From Panulirus ornatus (Eukaryota > Arthropoda > Malacostraca > Decapoda > Palinuridae), in assembly GCF_036320965.1 (NCBI RefSeq), contig NC_092287.1:6578797-6642796 (forward strand): DNA of 64,000 nt, read 5' to 3'. The translations under genes were made by a program, and so were the position numbers. This document shows positions 34,486 to 46,124 of this stretch, piece by piece (the stretch's first letter is position 1; every line of letters starts with the position of its first letter). The notes below the pieces were generated by a model, which searched no databases, had not been told where the DNA came from, and saw only the letters and a list, made by a program, of their open reading frames with translations.

Positions 34486-34674
34486 AGAGGAGCAGGGGAG
34501 AGGAAGTGTGTGGTCACGGTGGTGGGCGACATTTCAATATCTGGTTTCGTCTGGGATCTTGGAAATACGGTGCGTGACGTCACGGCGCACAGCCGTGACG
34601 TCACGCCGTGTGTGTGTGTGTGTGTGTGTGTGTGTAGGATGCGCGGGGGGAATATTAAATACATCCTCCCCACA

Positions 34675-35160
34675 GGCCATGACACATTACATGTGATATC
34701 TACCACAGGCCATGACACATTACATGTCATATCTACCACAGGCCATGACACATTACATGTCATATCTACCATAGGCCATGACATATTACATGTCATATCT
34801 ATCACAGGACATGACAGATTACATGTCATATCTATCACAGGACATGACAGATTACATGTCATATCTACCACAGGACATGACACATTACATGTCATATCTA
34901 CCACAGGACATGACACATGTCATATCTACCACAGGACATGACACATTACATATCTACCACAGGACATGACACATTACATATCTACCACAGGACATGACAC
35001 ATTACATATCTACCACAGGACATGACACATTACATATCTACCACAGGACATGACACATTACATATCTACCACAGGACATGACACATTACATATCTACCAC
35101 AGGACATGACACATTACATATCTACCACAGGACATGACACATTACATATCTACCACAGGG
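34675..35160. repeat. 33-bp minisatellite switching to 28 bp
   Basis: Left units (34675-34935) contain CACATTACATGTCATATCTA. Right units (34936-35160) lack GTCAT, giving CACATTACATATCTACC, and repeat perfectly at 28 bp eight times. An AC run follows at 35333-35362. Confidence 0.96.
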
Positions 35161-35328
35161 TACGTGGCCTCCATACCACATGTCGTCTTAGGATCACAGT
35201 GAGGGGCGCCCTGGTCACAATATCCTTCCCTTGTACACCAAGATAAGACCACGGGACGTTATCACATCCGAGGGTGATACACGGGCCCCCGCGGCCTTCG
35301 TTCACGCCCTTGTAACGCGTTACCATTT

Positions 35329-35365
<37 letters not shown>

Positions 35366-35437
35366 TCATACAACGTCGCCTGCGCCCACAGGGGGGGGGG
35401 GGGACCCTAGTCCAATCATCACCACCCCCTCCCTTCA

Positions 35438-35942
35438 GTGTTGACATGCAGGAGGGTGAAAGGCGTGCAAGGAATAGAGAGAATTGGAACGATGTGGTAT
35501 ACCGGGGTCGACGTGCTGTCAATGGATTGAACCAGGGCATGTGAAGCGTCTGGGTTAAACCATGGAAAGTTTTGTGGGGCCTGGATGTGGAAAGGAAGCT
35601 GTGGTTTCGTTGCATTATACATGACAGCTAGAGACTGAGTGTGAACGAATGTGGCCTTTGTTATCTTTTCCTGGCGCTACCTCGCGCGCATGCGGGGGGA
35701 GGGAATGTTATTTCATGTGTGGCGGGGTGGCTACGGGAGTGAGTAAAGGCAGCAAGTATGAATTATGTACATGTGTATGTATGTATCTGTCTGTGTATGT
35801 ATATATATGTATAAGTTGAAATGTATATGTATGTCTATGTGCGTGTGTGGACGTGTATGTATGTACATGTGTATGTGGGTGGGTTGGGCCATTCTTTCGA
35901 GTGTTTCCTTGCGCTAACTCGCTAACGCGGGAGACAGCGACA
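35438..35942 (+). mobile_element. RTE-like LINE 3' end
   Basis: Begins in the last codons of the LINE frame (ATGCAGGAGGGTGAAAGGCG, as at 8161) and continues through the full 3' UTR. That includes GCGCTACCTCGCGCGCATGC, GTTATTTCATGTGTGGCGGG and the terminal GCTAACTCGCTAACGCGGGA, then GACAGCGACAAAG. It ends in an AAT microsatellite. Severely 5'-truncated. Confidence 0.88.
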
Positions 35943-35944
35943 AA

Positions 35945-35965
35945 GTATAATAAATAAATATGAAA

Positions 35966-36000
<35 letters not shown>

Positions 36001-36047
36001 CAATAATAATAATGATAATAATAATAATGATAATAATAATAATGATA

Positions 36048-36103
<56 letters not shown>

Positions 36104-36147
36104 TAATAATAATAATGATAATAATAATGACAATAATAATAATGATA

Positions 36148-36207
<60 letters not shown>
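35945..36207. repeat. (AAT)n microsatellite, LINE tail
   Basis: AAT triplets with GAC, GAT and AAC interruptions. A block containing GACAATAATAATAATGATA recurs about 130 bp later (35998 and 36128), suggesting internal duplication. Confidence 0.94.
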
Positions 36208-36209
<2 letters not shown>

Positions 36210-36382
36210 CACCATCAAACATACGGCAGAATCAGGCTGGGGGGGGGGAGGGGGGGGGGGGAGTATCCTGGTGATGTTTACCTAAATGCTACATTATCTG
36301 CCTCTCTCCCCCCCACCTGGTCACAGGAGAGAGGGGGGGTTGTTATCTCTCCCCCCTCCTCTCTCCTCTGGCCCATGATGGG

Positions 36383-36430
36383 TGGAGGAGGAGGAGGAGG
36401 AGGAGGAGGAGGAGGAGGAGGAGGAGGAGC
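36383..36430. repeat. (GGA)n microsatellite
   Basis: GGA triplets, about 15 copies. Confidence 0.94.
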
Positions 36431-36599
36431 GTTACGTTACGTAACACAAAAAGAGGAAAACCCCGTGACGGATGGAGGTCTAGCCTGACCCTCGCTGTCC
36501 AGAGAGAGGATGAACTTTCCTCACCTCACCCACACCCAAACCCCTAGCCCCCCCCAACACCCTTCCTAACATGATTTAAACTTTCACTACAACATAAAT

Positions 36600-36625
36600 T
36601 ATCATCATTATAATAATAATAATAA

Positions 36626-36658
<33 letters not shown>

Positions 36659-36910
36659 GTATTACTATCCTAATTATCATTATCATTAGTCATTGCTATT
36701 ATCATTATTATTACTATTATTATCATTATTATTATCATTACTATTATCTTTATTATCATTAGTTATCATCATCATTATTATTATCATTATCAATCAGTTA
36801 TTATTATTATTATTATTACTATTATTATTATTACTATAATTATTGTTACTATTATTATAATTATCATTATCATTATTATTAACAATATCATCATCATCAT
36901 CATCAATTAC
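36600..36910. repeat. (ATT)n / ATC degenerate triplet array
   Basis: ATT triplets with frequent ATC and ACT substitutions across about 300 bp. Confidence 0.92.
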
Positions 36911-37242
36911 CATCATCAACACAGAAGTGCCCTAACTTGTGCACTAGACTGTTTATATCATACCCCAGACCTCCACACACACAATATTCACTTCCTCATA
37001 CACCTAACTCATTATTTCCTCCTGCTCCCACCGCATGACCTGGGGACTTGCCATGCACACACCTGTGCTACACCCAGGTGTGTGACACCCGTATAATTTA
37101 ACATTATCGAAGTGGGGTGGGGGTAGCGACAGGAATGGATGAAGGCAAGCAAACATGTGTACGTATGGATATATCTGTGTAAGTGTGTGTATATGTATGT
37201 ATATGATGATCTGCATATGTATGTATATGTGTGTATGTGGGT

Positions 37243-37245
<3 letters not shown>

Positions 37246-37328
<83 letters not shown>

Positions 37329-37353
37329 TTCATACTATTCGCCATTTCCCGCG

Positions 37354-37407
<54 letters not shown>
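37246..37407. repeat. (TA)n with an embedded SINE-tail fragment
   Basis: TA 37246-37326, a 31-bp piece containing ATTCGCCATTTCCCGCG (reversed tail of SINE V2), then TA 37356-37407. Confidence 0.93.
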
Positions 37408-37409
<2 letters not shown>

Positions 37410-37647
37410 TTCTTTCTTTTAAACTATTCGCCATTTCCCGCATTAGCGAGGTAGCGTTAAGAACAGAGGACTGGGCCTTTTTTGGAATATCCTCACCTGG
37501 CCCCCTCTGTTCCTTCTTTTGGAAAATTAAAAAAAAAAAAAAAACGAGAGGGGAGGATTTCCAGCCCCCCGCTCCCTCCCCTTTTAGTCGCCTTCTACGA
37601 CACGCAGGGAATACGTGGGAAGTATTCTTCATCCCCCATCCCCAGGG

Positions 37648-37648
<1 letters not shown>
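37408..37648 (-). mobile_element. SINE-like repeat V2
   Basis: On the minus strand it reads GAATACTTCCCACGTATTCC, CTGGAAATCCTCCCC, an A/T-run, GGAACAGAGGGGGCCAGGTG and CCTCTGTTCTTAACG. It ends in CTACCTCGCTAATGCGGGAA then ATGGCGAATAG and a TA tract. A diverged copy lies at 59977-60205. The terminal motif is shared with the RTE-like LINE although the bodies differ. No protein frame is visible, so it is likely non-autonomous. Confidence 0.72.

Positions 37649-37649
<1 letters not shown>

Positions 37650-37741
<92 letters not shown>
37650..37741. repeat. (TA)n microsatellite
   Basis: About 92 bp of TA between the V2 element and a LINE tail. Confidence 0.95.
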
Positions 37742-37744
<3 letters not shown>

Positions 37745-37746
<2 letters not shown>

Positions 37747-37830
37747 GACTGGATGATCCATTCTTCGTCTGTTTCCTGGCGCTACCTCACCGACGCGGGA
37801 AACAGCGATTATGTATTATAAAATATAAAT
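37745..37830 (+). mobile_element. LINE/SINE 3' tail fragment
   Basis: CATTCTTCGTCTGTTTCCTG followed by GCGCTACCTCACCGACGCGG and GAAACAGCGA, then an A/T-rich tail. This is the shared terminal motif only. Confidence 0.75.
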
Positions 37831-38094
37831 AAATAAACAACATACATATATGTATAATGGGTCCGCTACGCAGAGTACATGTACAACATCCACTCCTAAG
37901 TACATCCTGGGGACCACTGTCATGTACACAAGGGTGGGCCAAGCACCTGGGACCTACGGAGAGATGGACACGGGCGTCCCGTACAGACGAATGTACACCC
38001 ACCGTGTGAAGGAAGGCCGACATACGGTCCCCGTGTACAGACAGGAGTACAGAGACCCCTCCCCCCACCCAACCTCCCTCTTCCGTGTACACTG

Positions 38095-38235
38095 AGAGGG
38101 GAAATACCAGGTAAACCGTGTACAGGGAAGGAAGTACGCAGCTCCCGTGTACACAGGGAAAGATGTACGGAGCTCCCGTGTACGGAGAAGGAAGTATAGA
38201 GCTCCCGTGTACAGATAAAGAAGTACAGAACCCGC
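38095..38235. repeat. About 31-bp minisatellite (CTCCCGTGTAC)
   Basis: Four to five diverged units of GAGCTCCCGTGTACA with AGGAAGTA. Confidence 0.85.
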
Positions 38236-38251
38236 CCGCCTGCCCCCCGTG

Positions 38252-38258
<7 letters not shown>

Positions 38259-38338
<80 letters not shown>

Positions 38339-38388
38339 AAAAGTAGAGATAAAGGAGAGAGAGAATAAATAGAGTACAGAGTAAAGAG

Positions 38389-38450
<62 letters not shown>

Positions 38451-38512
38451 TAGAGTAGAGTAGAGTAGAGTAGAGTAGAGTAGAGTAGAGTAGAGAGAGA
38501 GTAGAGTACAGA
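38259..38512. repeat. (AG)n, (AG)n and (TAGAG)n microsatellites
   Basis: AG 38259-38336, AG 38390-38446, then a pentameric TAGAG array to about 38492. Confidence 0.95.
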
Positions 38513-38719
38513 GGATAGAGCCACTGTAGAGTGTCATGTGTGAGGCTCTTCCTGTGTTATCTTGGCCTGGGTTTCCTCTAAGTGGTTCGACAGCGACGTC
38601 CACTCGGTATTCCCAGGGCTGGCCACAGCCATGGCGTCACCCCCTCCCCACCTCGCCACCATCACTTCCCCTACTGTGAGATCCCGCTGGCTGGCGGCCC
38701 CACGGGGCATGTCCTCCAC

Positions 38720-39465
38720 ACACATATACATGTATAAACATCAAATGTGTTCACAAGCCCGATGGAGTATGTCCTGTATATACACCCAGGGTGTCTATAT
38801 ACACCTGTATACACATCACGTACGCACACAAGCCCAACGTTGGATGTCCTCGATATAAACATGTGTACACATCATATGGGTACACATGACCAATGGAGCA
38901 TGTCTATATACACACCCAGGGTCCTATATGCACATGTGTATACATCATGTACACACACACACACCCACGATGTATGTCCTCTATATACACACCCAGGGTC
39001 CTATATACACATGTGTATACATCATGTACACACACACACCCACGATGTATGTCCTCTCTATACACACCCAAGGTCCTATATACACATGTGTATACATCAT
39101 GTACACACACACATCCCACGATGTATGTCCTCTATATACACACCCAGGTTCCTATATACACATGTGTATACATCATGTACACACACACACCTCACGATGT
39201 ATGTCCTCTATATACACACCCAGGGTCCTGTATATACACATGTATATACATCATGTACACACACACCCCACGATGTATGTCCTCTATATACACCCAGGGT
39301 CCTATATACACATGTGTATACATCATGTACACACACACACACCCACGATGTATGTCCTCTCTATACACACCCAGGGTCCTATATACACATGTGTATACAT
39401 CATGTACACACACACACCTCACGATGTATGTCCTCTATATACACACCCAGGTTCCTATATGTACA
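38720..39465. repeat. About 75-bp satellite-like array, about 9 units
   Basis: Units contain CGATGTATGTCCTCTATATA, CACACCCAGGGTCCTATATA and CACATGTGTATACATCATGT, joined by an AC run of variable length. The left units are degenerate (TGGAGTATGTCC) and the right ones near-identical. Frames are open because the unit lacks in-frame stops. Confidence 0.94.
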
Positions 39466-39473
39466 TGTTTCGG

Positions 39474-39556
39474 TACGGTACGACCCCTGAGCACGAGAAC
39501 ACGACCCTTCGGCTACACCAGCCAGGCCATCCTACATCAAAGGGTCGTATCTATCT
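39474..39556. repeat. Family A monomer fragments, isolated
   Basis: GGTACGACCCCTGAGCACGA on plus is a reversed family A monomer. AAGGGTCGTATC follows at about 39539, so the pair is inverted. Confidence 0.6.
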
Positions 39557-39769
39557 AAAAAAAAAACATTACATCCAATTCTCTTTTTAATCTAGGCAAT
39601 TAAAAGCCTCTCACCAAGTGGGTATCCACTGAGGAGGAAGGAAGATGCAGTATGTGTGTGTGTGTGCACTGCTCATCACTGCTCATGAGGCACAGCAGGT
39701 GTTCACCAGCCTGGTGGTGGGTGCACAGCAGGTGTGTGGCTGGTGCACAGCAGGTGTTCACCAGCCTGG

Positions 39770-40275
39770 TGGTGGGCACACAGCAGGAAGGTCTCCTGCA
39801 ACAGCAGGAAGGTCTCCTGCACCAGTAGGAAGGTCTCCTGCACACAGCAGGAAGGTCTCCTACACCAGCAGGAAGGTCTCCTACACCAGCAGGAAGGTCT
39901 CCTACACCAGCAGGAAGGTCTCCTGCACCAGCAGGAAGGTCTCCTACACCAGCAGGAAGGTCTCCTGCACACAGCAGGAAGGTCTCCTACACCAGCAGGG
40001 AGGTCTCTGCACCAGCAGGAAGGTCTCCTGCACACAGCAGGAAGGTCTCCTACACCAGCAGGAAGGTCTCTGCACCAGCAGGAAGGCCTCCTGCACACAG
40101 CAGGAAGGTCTCCTACACCAGCAGGGAGGTCTCTGCACCAGCAGGAAGGCCTCCTGCACACAGCAGGAAGGTCTCCTACACCAGCAGGAAGGTCTCCTGC
40201 ACACAGCAGGAAGGTCTCCTACACCAGCAGGAAGGTCTCCTACACCAGCAGGAAGGTCTCCTGCACCAGCAGACC
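39770..40275. repeat. 21-bp minisatellite, about 23 units
   Basis: Units share AGCAGGAAGGTCTCCTACAC, with CACACAGC and TCTCTGCACC variants. A composite of four units (two TACACC types, a TCTCTGCACC type and a CACACAGC type) recurs from 39960 to 40200. Confidence 0.95.
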
Positions 40276-40726
40276 CGCCCTCCCCCGAAGCTCAACCAGA
40301 ATCAAGAGGGAGGAGGGAGTGAGACGCGCTATCATCACCAGGCCTCATCTGGATACGAAAAGTAGGAATAATACACATACATCTTTTCTTTTTTGGGGAA
40401 AAAAAAGAAGGTGATCTCGGGAAATGGATTGAGGAGATCAAAATGTCAGCGGGCAAGCGCGCAAGAGATGGTCCTGCCTGAATCACGGAGACCCGGGTAA
40501 CCAGTGGGAGGTCGCTGGGCGTGAACGTGTCCACCACAGAAGAGAGAAGAGCAAGGAGAGAGAGTTGTTCAGCAACCTTCACGTTTCTAAACCCAAGTCT
40601 GAGGATTCAGAACAGAGGGCTTGAAGAATCGAATTCTCCGCAGGATGGAAAGCCAACCGAACCAGAGGGTAATATATCCCCAAACTAAACAAAATAACGT
40701 GATACAAAAAGGATGGTTAGAAATAA

Positions 40727-40848
40727 CAAAAGTACTTTTTAAAGTAACAGAGTCGTCAAAAGTACTTTTTAAAGTAACAGAGTCGTCAAAAGTACTTTTT
40801 AAAGTAACAGAGTCGTCAAAAGTACTTTTTAAAGTAACAGAGTCGTGG
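40727..40848. repeat. 29-bp minisatellite, 4 identical units
   Basis: Units contain AAAGTACTTTTTAAAGTAAC and AGAGTCGTC and are identical. Each has the palindrome AAAGTACTTT. Confidence 0.95.
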
Positions 40849-41149
40849 AGAAACAGAGTGAAGGAAGTAATGCCAGCTTACAAGAGTTTGAAGAAGTTGC
40901 ATAAGATTAGAGAACGTTCAAGACGTGGCCTCACGAGTGTACAATTTTATAAACAAGTGATGACACAAACGCGTGCGCGCGCAGGATTGCCGTTTCTTTA
41001 TTTTCCTTCGCGTCTCTTTCGGTAACGAAAGAGACGCTGTGCACTAACGCTATCACAGTGGTTTACGAAAGTACATGGCCATCCACGTTGAGTGAACGTC
41101 CAAAGAGGCTATGATTACCACCTCAGAGGACACGAGAAACAGACTTTCC

Positions 41150-41780
41150 CATTCCCATCTCTATCTACAGTGGTGGCGTTCCCCTGGGCTCACTCCTATC
41201 GCCTCGTCTCTTTCTTTTCTCCATGAACGACTCACTGTCTTCCACCTCTCACCCCATTCGCTCCTACGCTAATGCACACCACCGCACACACTTCAACTCA
41301 CTTTTCCTCCTCCTCCTACTCCTAAGACTCGTTCTTTTTCTCCCACTGAACGTGTTTTTCCCTTTCAGTTCGTATCATGTGAGCACACACACTCTTTCCC
41401 TCCCCCTCCCTCTTCTTAAAAGAGATATCATAATTCAACCTGGTAATGACATGGGCATGTTGCGCACATTCATACCCTCCACTCTGCCGTGGAAACCCCA
41501 CAGACATCACCACCACCCAGGCTGCTCCGCCGTGTACAGGCTGTATGGTAAAGGTGCCACAATTCTATCATCCTTGCGAGACACTGTTTCATATCTATAC
41601 GGGGAGGGGGTTTTAATCGGGCCTTCGTACTCAAGTGCTGTCCACGTATGGGACTGGATCTTCTTCCTCCGCCTCTCTCTCTCTTTTATTCAACCAGAAG
41701 CGAATCGAACTCTTTTCGTCTCATGGATTCTCCTGGCATCGCCACTCCAATAATCCCTTTCTGTCCGTGGTGATGTTGCT

Positions 41781-41840
<60 letters not shown>

Positions 41841-41960
41841 CTACAGGTATCATTCTGGCCAATGTTCACGTGAGCTTCGTTCAGAGGTCGCCCCTCAAGA
41901 GCAACAAGGAGATACGTGGGTAGAATTCTTCCTCCTCACACCGTCTCTTAAGCCTTCATC
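41150..41960 (+). mobile_element. Jockey-like LINE relic split by (CT)n
   Basis: Landmarks in order are YSGGVPLGSLLSPRLFLFSM with NDSLSSTSHPIRSYANA (41170-41280), LPWKPHRHH (about 41485), SYSSAVHVWD (about 41630), then SLSVRGDVAALSLS directly into a CT tract. LFYRYHSGQCSRELRSEVAP follows (41838-41897). The motif C position reads YANA instead of YADD, so the catalytic aspartates are gone. It belongs to the same group as the 21-22 kb relic. Confidence 0.78.
41782..41837. repeat. (CT)n inside the Jockey-like relic
   Basis: The CT run has expanded at a Leu-Ser-Leu codon stretch (ALSLFYRY in the family), separating homologous sequence on both sides. Confidence 0.95.
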
Positions 41961-42035
41961 CGTCACGGAAACTGGTGTATGACGGAGCTTTACGATACTG
42001 CCAAGTATGAAGTATACTGCCGCACACGTATCTGT

Positions 42036-42772
42036 CGCCACGTAAGCCGTGGCTATGGACACGTAAGCTGCGGCTATGGCAACGTAAGCTGTGGCTATGG
42101 CCACGTAAGCCGTGGCTATGGACACGTAAGCTGTGGCTATGGTCACGTAAGCCGTGGCTATGGACACGTAAGCTGTGGCTATGGCAACGTAAGCTGTGGC
42201 TATGGCAACGCAAGCTGTGGCTATGGCCACGTAAGCCGTGGCTATGGACACGTAAGCTGTGGCTATGGCAACGTAAGCTGTGGCTATGGCCACGTAAGCC
42301 GTGGCTATGGACACGTAAGCTGTGGCTATGGCAACGTAAGCTGTGGCTATGGCCACGTAAGCCGTGGCTATGGACACGTAAGCTGTGGCTATGGCAACGT
42401 AAGCTGTGGCTATGGCCACGTAAGCTGTGGTTATGGACACGTAAGCTGTGGCTATGGACACGTAAGCTGTGGCTATGGCCACGTAAGCCGTGGCTATGGA
42501 CACGTAAGCTGTGGCTATGGCCACGTAAGCTGTGGCTATGGCCACGTAAGCTGTGGCTATGGCCACGTAAGCCGTGGCTATGGACACGTAAGCTGTGGCT
42601 ATGGCCACGTAAGCCGTGGCTATGGACACGTAAGCTGTGGCTATGGCCATGTAAGCCGTGGCTATGGACACGTAAGCTGTGGCTATGGCCACGTAAGCTG
42701 TGGCTATGGACACGTAAGCTGTGGCTATGGCCACGTAAGCTGTGGTTATGGACACGTAACCTGTGGCTATAA
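42036..42772. repeat. 21-bp minisatellite with 63-bp higher-order repeat
   Basis: About 35 units of CACGTAAGCTGTGGCTATGG plus one base. In the plus frame the units read HVSRGYG, HVSCGYG or NVSCGYG, and the trio R-C-N recurs five times, mainly on the left. The right half uses R-C dimers and H-C runs. Both strands are open for over 300 codons only because 21 is a multiple of 3. Confidence 0.96.
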
Positions 42773-42833
42773 GCTCCACACGATACCCAGACAGATACAG
42801 ACATTCTACGCAGCCCAGCGTCTCAAGCTTAAG

Positions 42834-42835
<2 letters not shown>

Positions 42836-42867
<32 letters not shown>
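42836..42867. repeat. (AC)n microsatellite
   Basis: AC run. 42870-43200 holds nothing recognisable. Confidence 0.94.
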
Positions 42868-42869
<2 letters not shown>

Positions 42870-43204
42870 AAATATGATACGCAAATGAGCTAGATTGCCA
42901 CGCACTCTTATCGAACACTAACACGTAGGGGGGACCTTGGCACCAAGGTGAATCTTATCTGATACGTTATCGTACGGACAAAGTATACTTTGAAACACAT
43001 AAACAGACGTAAATTTCGTCACGTAATAATTCGACGGGAGTCAAGCAATTTTTCCTTTTACGAAATGGGGGAAACAGTGTTCAAAAATCTAGGAGGGGGT
43101 GGGGGGGGGAGGTCGCGTGAGGTCAAATCAACATAACTTGCGTAAGGATGAATTACATTAGACTACGTTAGGTTGGTCGACGTTTTGTTAAATTACATAG
43201 CACT

Positions 43205-43375
43205 AGGATGAGTTGTGAGTTAAGGTGGACGAGTTGTGAGTTAATGTGGACGTGTATGTTCGAGAGGGATGAGTTGTGAGTTAATGTGGACGTGTATGTT
43301 TGAGAGGGATGAGTTGTGAGTTAATGTGGACGTATACGTTAGAGAGGGATTAGTTGTGAGTTAATAAGAACGTGT
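43205..43375. repeat. About 54-bp minisatellite, 4 units
   Basis: Units contain GATGAGTTGTGAGTTAATGT and GGACGTGTATGTTYGAGAG. The first unit is shorter and the last diverged (TTAGTTG, TTAATAAG). Confidence 0.9.
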
Positions 43376-43797
43376 ATGGAGAACCAGGCCTCACAGACCT
43401 TTCTGTGGATTGCCCTTTCCATTCCATATACCCAAAGTTCAGCCCAACGCTGGCACATGGGAATCAAAGCTCCACCAGTCCATAACCCACATAGAAATAC
43501 GCCCCTGAGAAGGACCTGTTGCAAGACACGCCCCAGGTGGCGTCTTCCGTCTCTGCAACACACCGGAGGATTCAAGGTAAAAAAGGGGTAATCCTTCCCC
43601 TTACCCCCCCCTGATCCACTCACGTCCACCCCGCGTGTGTGTGGGGGAGAGGACGAGTAATCCACGTCTCCACACAACCCATCCAAAATTCAAGACGACC
43701 TGGTCGAACGCCCCAACCATCTGGCCTGCAGCTTAAACTGGGAACGACCGTACGTAGGATCAGTTTGGCGCCATCCATCCTCATTGGTCGGACGAGC

Positions 43798-43799
<2 letters not shown>

Positions 43800-43840
<41 letters not shown>
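43800..43840. repeat. (GT)n microsatellite
   Basis: GT run of about 41 bp. Confidence 0.94.
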
Positions 43841-43841
<1 letters not shown>

Positions 43842-44780
43842 TGCAGTACGATTCACGGGACTTGATTTGATACCCTTTAATCCTGTGATTATTCTTCCTG
43901 TGTTTTGTCACTGCATCATCGTTTCCAAGCAGCATATTTTTTTTTCTTTCTTTCTGAAGTGTTTGGCCACCTGTATGTATCACAATGCAGTGCTGAAAAA
44001 AAAAAAATGCTATAAAGTGTAAGATGATGAAAAAAAGAATCCTACATGTGCACTTGGGAAACAACGGTACGGTTTATTTTTTTTGGAGGGGGGAGGACGA
44101 ACGCAGAACTCTCGCTTCGCAAGACGTTAGTAGCATACGGGGACAACGTCTATTTCTCCCTCCTCTCTCACTAGAGGAGGAGGAGCAAGCCAACCGCTCC
44201 AGGCTCGAACACACCCCAAAACCCCAACCGCCCCTAACACGCTTACCTTTGACGCCAACCATTCCAAAAAAGAAAAAAAGAAAAGCGAAATCTATCTCTC
44301 AGGCTTAGGATGGTGGTGAGGAAGAAGAAGCACCACGAACACCCGAGGATAATAAGCCTGGCCGCTGACTCTATTATGCTTCAAGGAGAAAGGGAGGAAT
44401 TCTGTGCCAGAATCCCTTCACGCAGTAAACATCTTTGTCTTGCTTCATATTTTTTTTTCTTTTTTACACCAGACGCCGAGGTAGATGATGTTGGCGCCGT
44501 CGCTGTGGACGAGGTCTTGTGATGTCACTAACGATGGTTATCGTCTGCCGTGCAGGTGCTAACGAGGCACTGGGTGATCGGAGTAGGAGGAGGAGCAGCT
44601 GTTAAGAGAAACATCCCAGAGGACCGGCGACAAGAACGCCTCTTAGGGTAAGGTGTTCAAGCCTCTATACAATGATGAGTGAACCTCTTGTTTTCAAGGA
44701 GGGGTTCATAAACGTGTTGTGTCGGCATGTCTACGTGCGGCTTGGTATGTCTATGGAGCAGGGACTATACCTGCAGGAAG
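43841..44780. other. Unassigned, no recognisable gene
   Basis: Mixed sequence with A and T runs. Frames of up to 124 codons lack any domain I recognise. 43376-43800 is likewise unassigned. Confidence 0.4.
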
Positions 44781-44784
44781 CGCG

Positions 44785-44980
44785 AGGTGCGCGTTTTGGT
44801 AGCCTCCTTCGCGGGCCTACACGTGCGCGTTTTGGTAGCCTCCTTCGCGGGCCTACACGTGCGCGTTTTGGTAGCCACCTTCGCGGGCCTACACGTGCGT
44901 GTTTTGGTAGCCTCCTTCGCGGGCCTACACATGCGCGTTTTGGTAGCCTCCTTCGCGGGCCTACACGTGCGTTTTGGCCA
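44785..44980. repeat. 36-bp GC-rich minisatellite, about 5.5 units
   Basis: Units contain GCGCGTTTTGGTAGCCTCCT and TCGCGGGCCTACACGT, with several CpGs each. The 36-bp period keeps four frames open with 12-residue periodicity. Confidence 0.95.
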
Positions 44981-45117
44981 ATAAAAAACAAACGCGTCCC
45001 GTGTGGACCAGACAGACCCATCCCATCTCTCCCTTTTTAAGTACCTTGCCCTTTCAAGGGATCCCGGGGACATGTGATTAATCAGAAAGTGATCATTAGC
45101 AACCACTCCTTTGAGAA

Positions 45118-45120
<3 letters not shown>

Positions 45121-45186
<66 letters not shown>

Positions 45187-45198
45187 TGTGTGTGTGTC
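45121..45198. repeat. (GT)n microsatellite
   Basis: GT run with one GGTG interruption. Confidence 0.95.
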
Positions 45199-45289
45199 TA
45201 TATACACATTTGTCCAGTGCATGACATTTGCGAAACATGGATTAAGCTACATCACGATACAGGGCGATCAAGGCAAGCGAGATTGCTCA

Positions 45290-45665
45290 TCTCATTGATC
45301 CCAGATCAACGCGGTGATTACTCATTGATCCCGGATCAGAGCGGCAATTACTCATCTCACTGATCCCACACCAGAGCGAGATTACTCATCTCATTAATCC
45401 CGGATCAGAGCCAAAGGCGATTACTCATCTCATTAATCCCGGATCAGAGCCAAAGGCGATTACTCACCTCATTCATCCCACACCAGAGCGAGATAACTCA
45501 TCTCATTGATCCCGGATCAGAGCGGTGATTACTCATTGATCACGGATCAGAGCGGTAATTACCCATCTCATTGATCCCGGATCAGAGCAATGATTACTCA
45601 TCTCATTGATCCCGGATCAGAGCCAAAGGCGATTACTCATCTCATTGATCCCACACCAGAGCCAA
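45290..45665. repeat. About 35-bp minisatellite (TGATCCCGGATCAGAGC)
   Basis: About 11 units with core CTCATTGATCCCGGATCAGA and GCGGTGATTA or GCCAAAGGCGATTA linkers. GATCCCGGATC is a near-palindrome. A CACACCAGAGCGAGAT variant interrupts twice. Confidence 0.92.
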
Positions 45666-46124
45666 GAGGTGATGCAGGCTACTGTTCTTACAACATTGCT
45701 TCAGGTACGAAGGAATCAAACACCAGTAGACATCCCCCCCAGGGGCCCCCCTTGGGATGGTCCTCTCGAGGAGGGTGGGTCTATGATGACTTGAGGAAGA
45801 TGCCATGGAACTAACAGACCAGCGTGGCGAAAGTCAGCAGGGCGTCGCAGACGCAGAGAAAAAAACAAACTTGCAAACTGTTCAAAACTGTGTTTCTTGA
45901 AAGGGCGCAAAATACATGCGCGTCTTGCCCTTAAGAGCGAAATATCGACCGGGTCTGACGTAAAAATAACCCGTATCTGTAATTCTCTTTCCAACCGCGT
46001 TAACAGGCAGGTCTTTCCGTATATGAACGGTCCCGTTGCAGAAAACGTACTTCGGCCCTTAAGGCCTACCCAACGCCGCTCCCTGGTCATAACAACGACA
46101 CCAAACAAGACATCAATCAAGACG

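Noticed and set aside
41895..42905. 336-codon minus-strand frame with ATAYVAI repeats, antifreeze-like in appearance
   Set aside because: It lies wholly on a 21-bp minisatellite, and the plus strand is equally open. Variants between units change amino acids freely.
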